A DNA stretch of 64,000 nt from Cryptomeria japonica. Taxonomy: Eukaryota; Streptophyta; Pinopsida; Cupressales; Cupressaceae. Of the stretch, positions 45,184 to 56,278 are shown in pieces. The number at the start of each line of letters is the position of its first letter. The stretch's first letter is position 1. The notes beneath the pieces were generated by a model. It saw nothing but the letters and a program-made list of their open reading frames with translations. It ran no database searches and was not told the DNA's origin. The position numbers and the translations under genes are program-made. The stretch covers positions 138,730,849 to 138,794,848 of the forward strand of contig NC_081410.1 of NCBI RefSeq assembly GCF_030272615.1. The letters run 5' to 3'.

Positions 45184-45707
45184 AGTAGCACTAAACAGAT
45201 AGAAAAGTGTCAAAGGTTCGGATTTCTGATTGTCTAGATAGACAAGAGCATACTCTCCTATTTTCACACTTTCCTGTGGTCAGGGCATACTGTCGTGCTA
45301 AACAGAATAGAAAAGTGAAAGGTCTAGATTTCTAATTGTCTATATAGACAAGAGCATATACTCCTACTTTCACACAGATTATAATTAAATAGAGCAGATA
45401 ACAAAGCAAATAACAGATCGGATAACAGGAATTCAAATTCCCACAAAAATGCTCGCACTAATCATAGAGCTATCATGCTGAAACTGAAACTGAAACAAAA
45501 AAAGAACAGAAACAAAAACACAACAGAAACAGAAAAGAAGCTGTTGCGTAGAAATACAGAGCCGCTATTCTGAAACCTGCAAAAAAAAGTTTGTCTGTTT
45601 TTTTTTTCTGCAATCGCGCTATTCTGGAACCTATGTCTCACAACTCACAAAAACCTAAAAAAAAAAATTAGTTATTAGGGACGTGGGTCCCACCGGGCAT
45701 GCCAAAA
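45184..45707 (-). other. Truncated leader of a second Tat-C copy
   Basis: This matches 58396-58919 next to the complete 5' LTR, including the primer site (45685-45704) and two of the palindromic leader repeats. It ends abruptly at 45184 against Tat-A sequence. Confidence 0.85.
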
Positions 45708-46919
45708 TGAAGAGGGGAAAACAGATTTGAAGGTCAAATGATCAAAACATAACGAAATAAACATGCAGAATGCTAAAATATCATTAAAAGACCATTTCAC
45801 CTTGTTATTTTACCTTCTCCTTCGGATTGAGCTTGATGAAGTGAAGGTGCCCCTTGATAATGCTCCACTTGATGTGCTCCTTTGATTGCTGGATGTGGAT
45901 GGCTCTCCAATGTTGTGCACAAATGGAATGGATTTGAAAAATGATAAGGATGAGATGATCAAGTTGCCAAGATGATTTCCTGGGCTCAAAAGGGCAGCAT
46001 AAACTTACTGGATTTCAAGATGTTTTGAATGAAGGGATGGAGCCCTATTTTATAGGAAGAGGAGAAGAAAATGGATCGTTGGGATGAATTCAAGATGAAG
46101 GGATAAGATTTACTTGTGAGCTCACACAAGGTCCAAGAGAGGGTGTGGAGACCAAGAATTATGCCTTAAAGGCATTTCGTATCTCCACACTCCACAAGAT
46201 GCATTGGAGGAATTAAAAATTCTCCAAAAAAGGATATCATGGGGATTGGAGGAATAAAAAGGAATTAAAAATTCCTTGGGAGAGGGGATGCCTAGAGGAA
46301 TGTGTAATTTCAAAAATCTTACATTCACCTAGGAAAAGTGTATTTAAAGCTAGTGGTTGGATGAAAAGGACAAAGAGTTGACTTTGTGACTAATCATGAT
46401 GATTAACCATTAATGACTCATTAGGAGGGGGATTAGAGGAAATGTTAGGTGGGATTAATATTTGTAGGAGAATTTGACTAGGAGAGAGAATGAGTGGAGG
46501 AAATAAAAAATTAGAAGAATAATGTTAAGTGAGTTTAGGGAGTTTCTAGAAGAATGAATTAAGAAGATGATTTGTAGGAATCATGTAGGTTAACTAATTA
46601 ATTGAAATTAATTAGCTAAGAGGAAGATTTGTGAGGATTTGATTTTTTTAGAAGAATAAAGAAAGAGATTGATTTATTAAATAAATCAATCATATGCTAT
46701 AGTGACAATATTAATTATATTTAATTAATATTGAGAGGAAATTGAATTTTTTAGAAGAATAAAGAAAGAGATTGATTTATTAAATAAATCAATCATATGC
46801 TCTAGTGACAATATTAATATATTTAATTAATATTGAGAGGAATTTGAATTAACATAATTAATTAATTAATTATGCGAGGAATTAAAAATAATTAAAATAA
46901 TTATTTTTAAGTGTCTACA
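45708..46919 (-). repeat. Tat-C left LTR (3' LTR)
   Basis: On the minus strand it runs from TGTAGACAC to CTCTTCA, 1212 bp. It matches 58920-60029 with few differences. The length difference of about 100 bp is due to a tandem duplication at about 46640-46850, in which the segment with TTGATTTATTAAATAAATCAA appears twice in this copy and once in the other. A TATA box (minus-strand TATAAAATA) is at 46046-46054. Confidence 0.92.
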
Positions 46920-46931
46920 TTTTGCCCCTAT
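46920..46931 (-). other. Tat-C polypurine tract
   Basis: The minus strand reads AATAGGGGCAAAA immediately before the 3' LTR start. It is the only purine-rich run in the right place. Confidence 0.7.
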
Positions 46932-47126
46932 TTGAAGTGAGGTGTGATGACACATTGATTCAAAGAATAATCTTGTTTTGATGCTGATATTGGTTTGATA
47001 GGATGCACTGGCCCTTGATTGATAGATTATGGTATGGTGATGCCCCCTCGGGAGATCAATTGAGGTATTTGATCTTTGGAGTTTTGCGAAATTGATATCC
47101 CGATAGATTTGATTTGATTCGATTGA

Positions 47127-47922
47127 TAAGATCTAGATTCAGTTTGGTTTCAAGAAGAATTCAACCTGTATAAAACAAAGATGATCAAAGTGTCTGGTTT
47201 CAGGAATGATTCATCCTGTATAAGACATAATTGATCACAATATCTGGTTTCAGGAAGGGTTCATCCTGTATAAGACATGATCGAAGTGTCTGGTTTCAGG
47301 AAGGATACGTCCTATATAAGACATGACTGATCACAATGTCTGGTTTCAAGAAGGATTCATCCTCTATAGGACATGATCGGAATGTCTGGTTTCAGGAAGG
47401 ATACATCCTGTATAAGACATGACTGATCACAACGTCTAGTTTCAGGAAGGATTCATCCTGTATAAGACATGATCAGATCACAACGTCTGGTTTCAGGAAG
47501 GATTCATCCTGTATAAGACATGATCAGAGTGTCTGGTTTCAGGAAGGATACATCTTGTATAAGACATGACTGATCACAACATCTGGTTTCAGGAAGGATT
47601 CATCCTATATAAGACATGATCAGATCACAACGTCTGGTTTCAAGAAGGATTCATCCTATATAAGACATGATTGATCACAACATCTGGTTTCAGGAAGGAT
47701 TCATCCTGTATAAGACATGATCGGAGTGTCTGGTTTCGGGAAGGATACATCCTATATAAGACATGACTAATCACAACGTCTGGTTTTAGGAATGATTCAT
47801 CCTGTATAAGACATGATCAGATCACAACGTCTGGTTTCAGGAAGGATTCATCCTGTATAAGACATGATCAGAGCGTTTGGTTTCAGGAAGGATACATCCT
47901 GTATAAGACATGAATCAGAATC
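47127..47922. repeat. Tandem repeat of about 16 units in the Tat-C 3' region
   Basis: Units of 44-52 bp with the consensus core TCTGGTTTCAGGAAGGATTC followed by ATCCTGTATAAGACATGA are repeated about 16 times. The units fall into types ending GATCAGATCACAAC, GATCAGAGT or GACTGATCACAAC that recur in order, which suggests a higher-order repeat. Each unit contains the dyad AGGAT..ATCCT, kept even where the spacer bases vary (TC or AC). Tandem arrays at this position are known in Tat/Ogre elements and can seed satellite DNA. Confidence 0.93.
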
Positions 47923-49061
47923 AGAATTGATTATGTGAGGAAAAAAAAATAGAGGAAGAAAAATTAAGGTGGAAGAGATAGATGAGGAACAAATATGAAG
48001 CAGTCGTGAGGTATTTGGAAAGAAGAATACGAGATGCGAGACCGCGGAGGAAAATGAGGGCAATTGAGAACTCCATGGGATTATTGAGTTTAGGATTTGA
48101 TGGAATGATGGTGAGATTTTGTGCACAACAAATGTGGAGAGCCAACCTAGTTTGATGTTGCCCTGAGTGACTTGCACCATTAATTATAGAAATTATGATG
48201 CCATGAGAAATGCAGGGCGTGGACTGACTCTGTAGACAAATGGGAATTTCTTGCACACAACAATGCAAGTATTAAGAAACACTAATATAGAGTTGTGGGT
48301 TCGTGCAAGGAAACCCTCAAACACATCGATACCTCTTGTACACGAGAAGGTAAGTGTTGATAAACACTAGTACCAGGTCACCGATTTATACAAGAAGGAT
48401 CCAAAACATGTCATACTATGGAATATGCCCCAGTATGCACCTATCATAACGTACTTGGATATGGAAGAACCTAGATAGTCGTAAATAGTGGCAGTCGTAG
48501 GGCAAAAGATGCAAGCCTATATGAAAAAATCTAACAAAATCTAACAAGTCTCTTCCTTGTGACCACATGATACCTCTTGCCAAGAGTAGAACTAGGATGG
48601 ACTTGGGATTGTTTCTCAAGACTTCTTGAAGCTTACACACAAGGGCATAAAATCTCAATTTCAATGGGACATTCCTTGTTCATGACTCAGGCGAAGACTT
48701 CATCATCATATGCATGTTTTATTGGGAGGCGGAAAAGAAAAAATGTTGGGCATGGGTGGGCTGGATGGTAGATGATTTGTAGTATCAACATGATAGATAG
48801 TGGATATGGTTATTTACCTTGGCATCTGCACAGAGGTTTTCACCAAGGTACTTGTCCATAGCGCCACCAAGTGGTTTTCACTAATGGACGAATTGGTTTT
48901 GTTTTTTTTTTCTTTTTCTGATTTTTTTTTTTTTTTGTGTCATAAGGTGCCTGTTTGTCAGGTTTTCACCAAAGTGACAATTTTTTCAAGATCTTTTTCT
49001 CATTTTATTTTTTTTAATTTTTCTTGATTTTTTTTTTTGACAATTTAAGACTTTCTGAGGA
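47923..49061 (-). other. Tat-C 3' untranslated region
   Basis: About 1.1 kb between the end of integrase and the tandem repeat, with no convincing ORF. Near 48900-49035 there are several T runs of 9-16 bases (A runs on the coding strand). Confidence 0.6.
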
Positions 49062-50231
49062 CTAAGCATAAAATATTTTGAGGTGCATGATATTCATTGG
49101 ATCATCCAAAGGATCGCCTTCAGGAATAGCCAACTGATAAGCTCTTGATCCATATTTTGTTGTGATTACATATGGTCCAAGCCAATTAGGCTCGAACTTG
49201 CCTTTCTTTTCTCTTTCTTGTAGATTTTTCTGATTTTCCATGAGGACGAGATCACCAACTTGGAATTCTCGGGTTTTGACTTTTTTATGATAACTCATGC
49301 ACAGACGGTTTTGATATACCCAAAGATGATTCAAGGCCTTGAGGCGCCTTTAATCTAACAATTCTAGCTCTTGTAAGCGGGCGATTCTGTATTTTTCCTC
49401 TGGTAGGATGTTTTGTAGCAATACCCTTAGAGAGGGGATCTCGATCTCAAGGGGAAGGATGGCTTCGGAACCAAATACTAGGGAATAAGGAGTGGCACCT
49501 GTGGGGGTGTGGATGGAGGTGCGGTAGGCCCACAATGCAGGATGAATTTGGAGGTGCCAATCACGGCCTGCTTCATTGACTGTCTTTTTGAGGATTTTTA
49601 TTAGGGTTTTATTAGAAGCCTCAACTTGGCCATTGCCTTGGGGGTAATATGGAGTGGAGAAGCAGTGTTGGATGTTGAATTTTTGGCATAGTTCTTTGAC
49701 ATCCTGGTTCTTAAATTGTTTACCATTATCTGTAATGATAACTTTTGGGATGCCATATCGGTAGATTAGGTAGTTCAGGATGAATTTGGATATTTGCTTG
49801 CCGATGGTGAAAGTAAGAGGGATAGCCTCTACCCACTTGGTGAAGTATTCAGTGGCGGTGATAATGAATTTATGTCTGTTGGAAGATGAAGGGTGGATTT
49901 TCCCAATGAAATCGAGCCCCCACTGCGAGAAGGGCCATGGTGTAATGAATGGCTGCAATTCTTGTGACGGTGCATGAATCTTGTCACCATACTGCTGGCA
50001 AGGGATGCATTTCTTCACATAATTGTATGCATCTTCTTCCATTTTAGGCCAATAGTATCCTGTTCTCAAAAGTTTTTTAGCCAATGTGAGTCCACTTGAG
50101 TGTGCCTCACAGATACCCTCGTGTACTTCACATAATGCTCATTCTGCTTCTTATTTATCTAAACACCTTACGAGGGAACCATCAAAATGCCTTCTGAACA
50201 AGGTGTCTGTAAGGATGGTGTAATGGGCACA
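49062..50231 (-). pseudogene. Tat-C integrase
   Basis: The zinc region shows HEGICEAH and CIPCQQY. The core has GLDFIGKI, ITDNGKQF and GQVEASNK with all three catalytic acids, in a 244-codon open stretch (49350-50084). The C-terminal part has FQVGDLVLMENQKN and WLGPYVI, ending at a stop at 49062. Stops lie near 49350 and in the region before HEGI (50100-50231). Apart from these stops, the enzyme core looks undamaged. Confidence 0.9.
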
Positions 50232-51500
50232 TCAGCAGATGAAAGTTTGTTTTTGGGTTTTGGTGAGGTGTGGGGGAATGATGTTATCTTTGAGGAAAGC
50301 GAAGGTTTCTTGGTACCAAAGGGACTCGGGACCAACGAGAACACACACCATTTCAAACTCTAGTAGGTTGTATGCCAGTATAAACAATTGCTTGACCAAG
50401 AACTCGCACTTTTGACTGTGTGCTGGCATTTGAAGGAGGATGCCAATGGTGGCCATTGCATCTACAGCCTTGTTGTTTGTTCGTGGGATTTGGTCAAACT
50501 TGATTACCGTGAAATGTTGCTTAAGATCTTCAACCATGGTACAGTAGGGAAGAAGTTTATCATCTTTTGTCTGGTATTCATCATTGACTTGTTTTATGAT
50601 GAGTTGGGAATCGCCATAGACTTCTAATTCCTTTATTTTCCAGTGGATAGCCAAGCGTAAACTTGTGATGAGGGCCTCGTATTCTGCTATGTTATTGGTA
50701 CATGCAAAGGCTATCTTGTATGATTTGGGGATGCCATCTCCTTGAGGTGTGACCAATAATATTCCTACCCCCGATCCATTTTGAGTGTAGGAGCCATCAA
50801 AATACAATTTCCATGTGGAAGATGTGGTAACAGTAATAATGAACTCATCTGGTAATTCTGTGAGAAGAGGATGGTCGCTTGGAAGTGGAGCTTCAGCCAA
50901 CTGATATGCAATGACTTGTCCCTTGATTGCCTTGCTGTCCACATATTCAATGTCAAACTCGCTTAAGAGCATGACCCATTTCGCGGTTCTGCTAGTGAGA
51001 GCAGCTTTGAACAAGAGATATTTAAGTGGATCAATTTTAGCAATTAATTTTGTCTTATTATTTAGCATATAGTGTCATAGTTTATGTGTGTTGAACACTA
51101 ATGCCAAACATGCTCTTTCAATGGGGGTGTAATTGAGTTCATGTCCTACCAACGTCCGACTGATGTAGTAAATGGTGTGTCCCTTCCCTTGATCATCTGT
51201 TTGCGCCAATAATGCCCCCAATGCCACTGCAGTAGCACATATATACAAAATAAGGGGCTTTCCAGGAGCAGGAGGCATCAATATGGGAGGTGATGCTAGA
51301 TATTCTTTTAATTTCTCAAAGGCCTTTTGACATAGGCAATCCCATTCAAATTTTGTGTCTTTACACAACAGGTGTGCAAATGGATGGCAATTGTCTGCTA
51401 GCTGTGAAATGAAACGCCTGACAGACTGGAGTTTTCCCTAGAGACTGTGCAGTTGTCTGAGAGTTTTTGGCGGAGGCATTTCCATAATAGCTTTTACCTT
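50232..51500 (-). pseudogene. Tat-C gypsy RNase H followed by archaeal-type RNase H
   Basis: The gypsy RNase H (51075-51368) has LILYICATAVALGALLAQ, where the first catalytic Asp is not acidic, and ISRTLVGHELNYTPIERACLALV. It continues into a connection region, then aRH in the 278-codon ORF 50232-51068: KLYFDGSYTQNGSGVG (Asp), NNIAEYEALI (Glu), VYGDSQLIIKQV (Asp) and PRTNNKAVDAMA (Asp retained). The order gRH then aRH then IN is the usual Tat arrangement, unlike Tat-A and Tat-B. Confidence 0.88.
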
Positions 51501-52640
51501 TGTGGGATCAACCTCGATGCCTCTGCGGGAAACAATGAATCCCAGTAGTTTTCCTGATGTGACGCCAAACACACTTTTTGGGATTTAGGCGTAGCTTGTA
51601 TTTTTCCAATCTTTCGAAGATCTGTTTTAGAATGGGGATGTGTTCTTGTCTTGTCTTGGATTTTCCTAGCAGATCATCCACGTAGTCCTCCATAATTTTG
51701 TGCAAGAGGTCATGAAAAATTGCTGTCATTACCTGTTGATATGTAGCTCCAACATTTTTAAGGCCAAAAGGCATGACCCAGTAGCAGAAGGTACCCCATG
51801 GTGTTGTGAATGCAGTTTTATACTGATCCTCATCTGCTATCCTGATTTGGTTGTATCTAGAAAACCCATCCATTGGCGATAACATTTCATGTCCTATTGT
51901 AAGGTCCACAATCATGTCTATATTGGGGAGCGGGAAATCATCTTTAGGACAAGCTATATTTAGATCTCAGAAATCTGTGTAGATGCGGATGCCCCCAACA
52001 GGTTTGCCGACAGGTACAATGTTGGAGACCCATTCAGCAAAATCTATTGGTTTGATAAATTATGCGTCTAACAACTTTTGGAGTTCTGCCTTGACCAGGA
52101 GTGCAATATGTGGGTGCATTTTGCGCAATTTTTGTTTTACAGGTTTTGCATCTGGGCGGATGGTGAGATTGTGAACCACCAAGGCAGGGTCCAACCCTGG
52201 CATATCGGAATAGGACCATGCAAAATTGATTTTTACCTCTATAAGGAAGTTGATGAAGTCTTGTTTCTCTATTTCTGTGAGGGATTTGGCAATGAGCACA
52301 TTTTTTGGAATGACTTTGGTGCCCATGTTGATTCTGTCTGTTTCTTCTATCAGCAAATTTGATTTGTCCTGTGGAAGATAACCAATGGTAGGGAGGTCAA
52401 ATCCCTCATCATTAAGTGCCTTTTCCAAGTTTTTACTTTCGGATACGCCCTTTGTTTTTATTTTTTTCTCATCCAAAGGTGCCTCGGGGAGGTTTTCACC
52501 TAGGGAATCATGTCTTTTCCTTTTATTATCTTTTTTGTGGCTAAGGGCATTGACTTGACTACCAAAATATCCCTTTTTGTGTAGTTGAATACCCTCGATT
52601 CTGCTACAATCTTCCATATTTTGCGTTGTTAGGAGAGCAA
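51501..52640 (-). pseudogene. Tat-C reverse transcriptase
   Basis: From DFINFLIEVKINFAWSYSDM (52.2-52.3 kb) through LRKMHPHIALLVKAELQKLL, a stop near 52060, IRIYTDF, DGFSRYNQIRIADEDQYKT and MPFGLKNVGATYQQ to the active site YVDDLL near 51680 and NPKKCVW. A frameshift near 51570 precedes the thumb (GIEVDPTKVKAI). Clearly a gypsy RT of the Tat lineage. Confidence 0.9.
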
Positions 52641-53870
52641 TGAGAGCATTATCGTCGATGCAGATATCTAAAGTGGGTTTGTCTTGTTGGCCTCAGTCAA
52701 TGAGTTCAGGATGGACAAGATGTAGCTCATGTGAAGTGGGAGAGGTTACGAGGGTGATGGTATTAATGTAAGCATCCAAAAAGATATCTTTCTCATATTC
52801 ATAAGGCATTTCGTGGAATTCCTCTTCATCAGTGCTTTCGATATCCGAAGAAGGACTAGAAGGGGCACCAGTGATAGTAATCTTATGCAACGGGGTGTAC
52901 CCCAAGCCTCTATTGTATCTATAGGAGATAGGATTTATGGGTGTTTTTCTTCCTTTCTCCTCTGGTCCCAGGCCGTGTCCTTTGTAACCCATTTTTTCAA
53001 CTATGGCAGATGTTTTTGGGTACATTTTTTTGGATATTCTTGTTGGATCTTCATCTTCTTCCCGGTACAGCCATGAAGAGATATCTGCTTCGAGGCTCTC
53101 GTTATCAAGTGGGCCCCATTGCTGGAAGGTGCTGTTTTGGCATTGCATGACTGGTTTTGGGTCCTTTTTTATCTCTTTTGGTTTGCCAAATGACTTAGGA
53201 GAGAGAGGGAGGTTGCCTATTAATAAGACGTCCTCCAATTTGTATTCTCCACAGCCATTGTCCAAGATCTTGATTTGATTATCTGGTTGGGATGACGTGG
53301 AGGCAACATTTGATGTGTTAGATGGAGGTGTTGGTGAGGGTCTATTTAGTGGGCAATGATACGGATGCTTCCCTTCTAATAGTTTGCAATATTGAAAAGG
53401 TTGGGGATCACCTTTGATAGTGATCTCTCTTCCGTTATAGGGGAATTTGATGCATTGGTGATAGGTGGAGGGTACGGCTTGCAAGGAATGAATCCATGGC
53501 CTCTCGAGGAGAATGTTGTAGGGGAGGTCAAGATCTAGTACTTGGCAAGGGATTTCAATTGTAATGGGGCCCACTTGAAGAGGTAAGGTGACCACGCCCT
53601 TTGAAATTCTTTCTGCATCATCATATGGCTTTATTGTGATCCTTCCTATGTGTCTATCAGATCTTCAGAAATTCCCAATTGTTTTATGAATTTGTATGTA
53701 CACAAATTAAGCCCGGATCCACCGTCTATTAGGATACATTTGACCTTGTGCTTGTGGATAAGAGCTTCGATGTGCAAAGGTTTGTTATAGTCTTCATCTA
53801 TGGGAGCATCTTTGGAGTTAAATACAATGTGTTGCTGGGCAACAAGGTTTCCAATGAGGGCTTGGAATTA
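52641..53870 (-). pseudogene. Tat-C protease with G-patch segment
   Basis: The protease active site reads CILIDGGSGLNLC near 53740, the Asp-Gly-Gly variant. A frameshift near 53657 leads to VTLPLQVGPITIEI and PYNILLERPWIHSLQAVPST, a block shared by Tat proteases. Further on, EKMGYKGHGLGPEEKGR near 52960 is a G-patch-like glycine-rich motif, known from some retroviral and plant retroelement polyproteins. The stop at 52693 separates it from RT. Confidence 0.85.
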
Positions 53871-56278
53871 GGTGGCGTTGATGTTATCTAGAACGCGTGA
53901 TTGGAGAAGGGTTTGTTCCAAAATTTCTTTATGGACCGGGGAGGTCTTGAGAAGTTCCAAAATGGAGATCTGCATAGGTATCTTCCCAAGTTGATCAAGG
54001 AGGTCATATCGGCGGGTGGAAGACATGGGTGAGGAGTTTTGTGGGGGAGGAACTCCTTGGATGGTGACTCTTCCTCGGCGTGTAGTTGCATTGCAGTCAT
54101 TCTGGAAATGGGAGGCGGAAGGCGTGGTGCCTTGAATGACTATCCGAGCAGGATTTGGTCTGCTTTGGGAAGAAGGAGGATTAACTCCTTGGATAGTTAT
54201 GACATTGACATTATTGTCTACAGGTTCAATGCGACCTACCAAAAAATCAAAACCGGTTACGTGATTAGCGTAGTCATAACCCATTGCGTTAGACGATGAG
54301 TCTTTTCCTTTATCATGCTTCAGGAAGAGTTCCTGGTACATTTTGAGTTTGTCATTGTTATTACCAGGTTTTGTATTTTCTATCTCAATCTCACCTCTAT
54401 CAATGAGATCTTGTATGTAGATCTTCAGTTTCATACACTTTCGTGTATCATGTCCCTTGATATGATGGAATTCACAATACTCATTTTCATTATACCATCT
54501 TGGTTTAGGTTGATTGGGGTCAAATGGGCGAGTGGTTGGAAAAACCACTATACCTGCTTGGACAAGTTTTTGAAACACCACTTCAATAGGCTTAGCCAAA
54601 GGAGTGAAATCTCTTGGAGTCTTGTTATTCGATCAGGGTGGTCATCCCTGGATTGAGATATTGTTGTGAGGTTTTTGGAATTGATTTTGGTTGTTGAATT
54701 GATGATTGTTGGTGGTGGATTTTGGGGGAGCGGCCACAGTTTGGACCTGCTTTGCATCAGTTATACCATCATTGACCACATTTTTGTTTTTGGACCAGAA
54801 TTTTGGCTTGTCGTTATAATAAGAGGAAGAACTTTGTGTTGATTTATGGTAATGTTTCAAGGTTCCTTCCTCCAACAAGACACATTCGAGGGTGAGGCCC
54901 TTATCTGTTAATTTTTGGAAGGATTTGATACATTGAGATATTAAAAGTCTTGAAAGTTCAGGCACCAAGTTCTTTTGGAATAGCTCAATTTGATGTTGTT
55001 CTGGCATGTCCCATTGGAATTTCTTGATAAGATGTCGCCATCTTTGTAGGAAATTGGTGAAGGTTTCTCCAGACCTTTGTTTTGTATTACATAAGTCCAT
55101 CATAGATACATCATTACCCATGTTATATGCATAGTGGGCCACAAATTTTTCTGCCAAGTTTGGAAAAGAGACAATGAAACCTCGTGGTAAAGATGAGAAC
55201 CATGCCAAGGCGTCTCCCGTGAGACTTTTGGGAAAGAGTCTGCGAAGATAAAGGTCACTATAGGAGACTTCTTGGCATAAGATGTGGAATTCTCGTACAT
55301 GGTCATGGGAATCTCCTTTGCCTTCATACTTGGTGAATTTAGGGATCTCAAATCTCAGGGGATATGGTACAATTGATATAGACGGGTCGTAAGGACAAGG
55401 GCAAAACTCTTCAAACGAGTAAGTTTTCCTTTTATTAGTCCTTTGTTTCATGTCCTTGATGATATTCTTCATGTCTTGAATTTCCTTGATGAGGTCTTGT
55501 TGTGGACTTTGATATTGATGAATTGCATTTGACCCAAGAATAGGATGAACCAAAGAAGGTGCACCACTACCAATATATTGATATGATGAGGAGGTGGGAA
55601 TGTGGAATGTGATGACCAATGTCGCTGGGGTTTGAGGGACAGTTGGTTGCGGTCCGCCAACTGTTGTGACGGGATTGAATACGGCCCCGATAAAATTTGC
55701 GACATTGTTGAGAGGAAGGGAAGTTTGTGGAATAGAAATTTTGTGGTTGAATAGAAGGAGGTGGTATAGAATTGTTGGAGAATGGATGAGATTGGATTTG
55801 ATAGTGGTATGGATGGTAAAGAGGAAGAAGGTGGGATGGAGACCATGGTGGGAGGTACCGCGGGTGGCATTGATTGAGCCTAGATGATTGATGGGGCTTC
55901 AATTGATTGAGTTTGAATAGTAGGTGCAGCACTTTGTGTGGGAGTGAGGTCTCCTTGTGGTTGTTGGGTGAGAGCGGATCTATTAAATTCAAGCAGAAGT
56001 TGAGATCCATGTTTAAGGAGAGTTTTTAGAAGTGCAGTAGGATTGTGTTTAATAAACTTTTCCATCATCTCTTGGTTATAAGAATCCGCTAGGAAAGTTT
56101 GCACTTCCGGACAAAGTTCATCTCGGTTAACCATGTCAAAATTTTGACTTTGATCTTGATCGCTAGGTTGCCCACTTTGTGTATGATCTTGCATGGGATC
56201 TTCATATAAGACACCAGTGTCTGGCATGCCATATTGTTGTTCAGCCATCTTTTTATTTTGGGATCGAGTTGCGACCAT
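53871..56278 (-). pseudogene. Tat-C gag
   Basis: The ATG at 56278 begins MVATRSQNKKMAEQQ. A TAG at 55880 replaces Gln. A frameshift near 55720 leads into the capsid core (55619-54642) with GDALAWFSSLPRGFIVSF and ETFTNFLQRWRHLI, typical of Retrotrans_gag. After a TGA near 54642 a zinc-knuckle-like CEFHHIKGHDTRKC near 54460 has the His-rich form seen in Tat and Ogre gags. The long Gln/Pro-rich N-terminal part is low complexity. The frame continues into protease across a TAA at 53868. Confidence 0.88.

Noticed and set aside
46122-46328. A repeated short ORF also seen at 59334-59555
   Set aside because: It lies in the Tat-C LTR, has no protein motif, and is duplicated only because the LTR is.
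47127-47922. The tandem repeat as a CRISPR array
   Set aside because: Units are contiguous and variable with no unique spacers, and the context is a plant retroelement.
47848-48268. Overlapping minus-strand ORFs of about 110 codons
   Set aside because: They fall in low-complexity purine-rich 3' sequence and the tandem repeat, with no motif.
55567-56010. Pro- and Ser-rich ORFs overlapping Tat-C gag
   Set aside because: They are out-of-frame shadows of the low-complexity gag N-terminal part.
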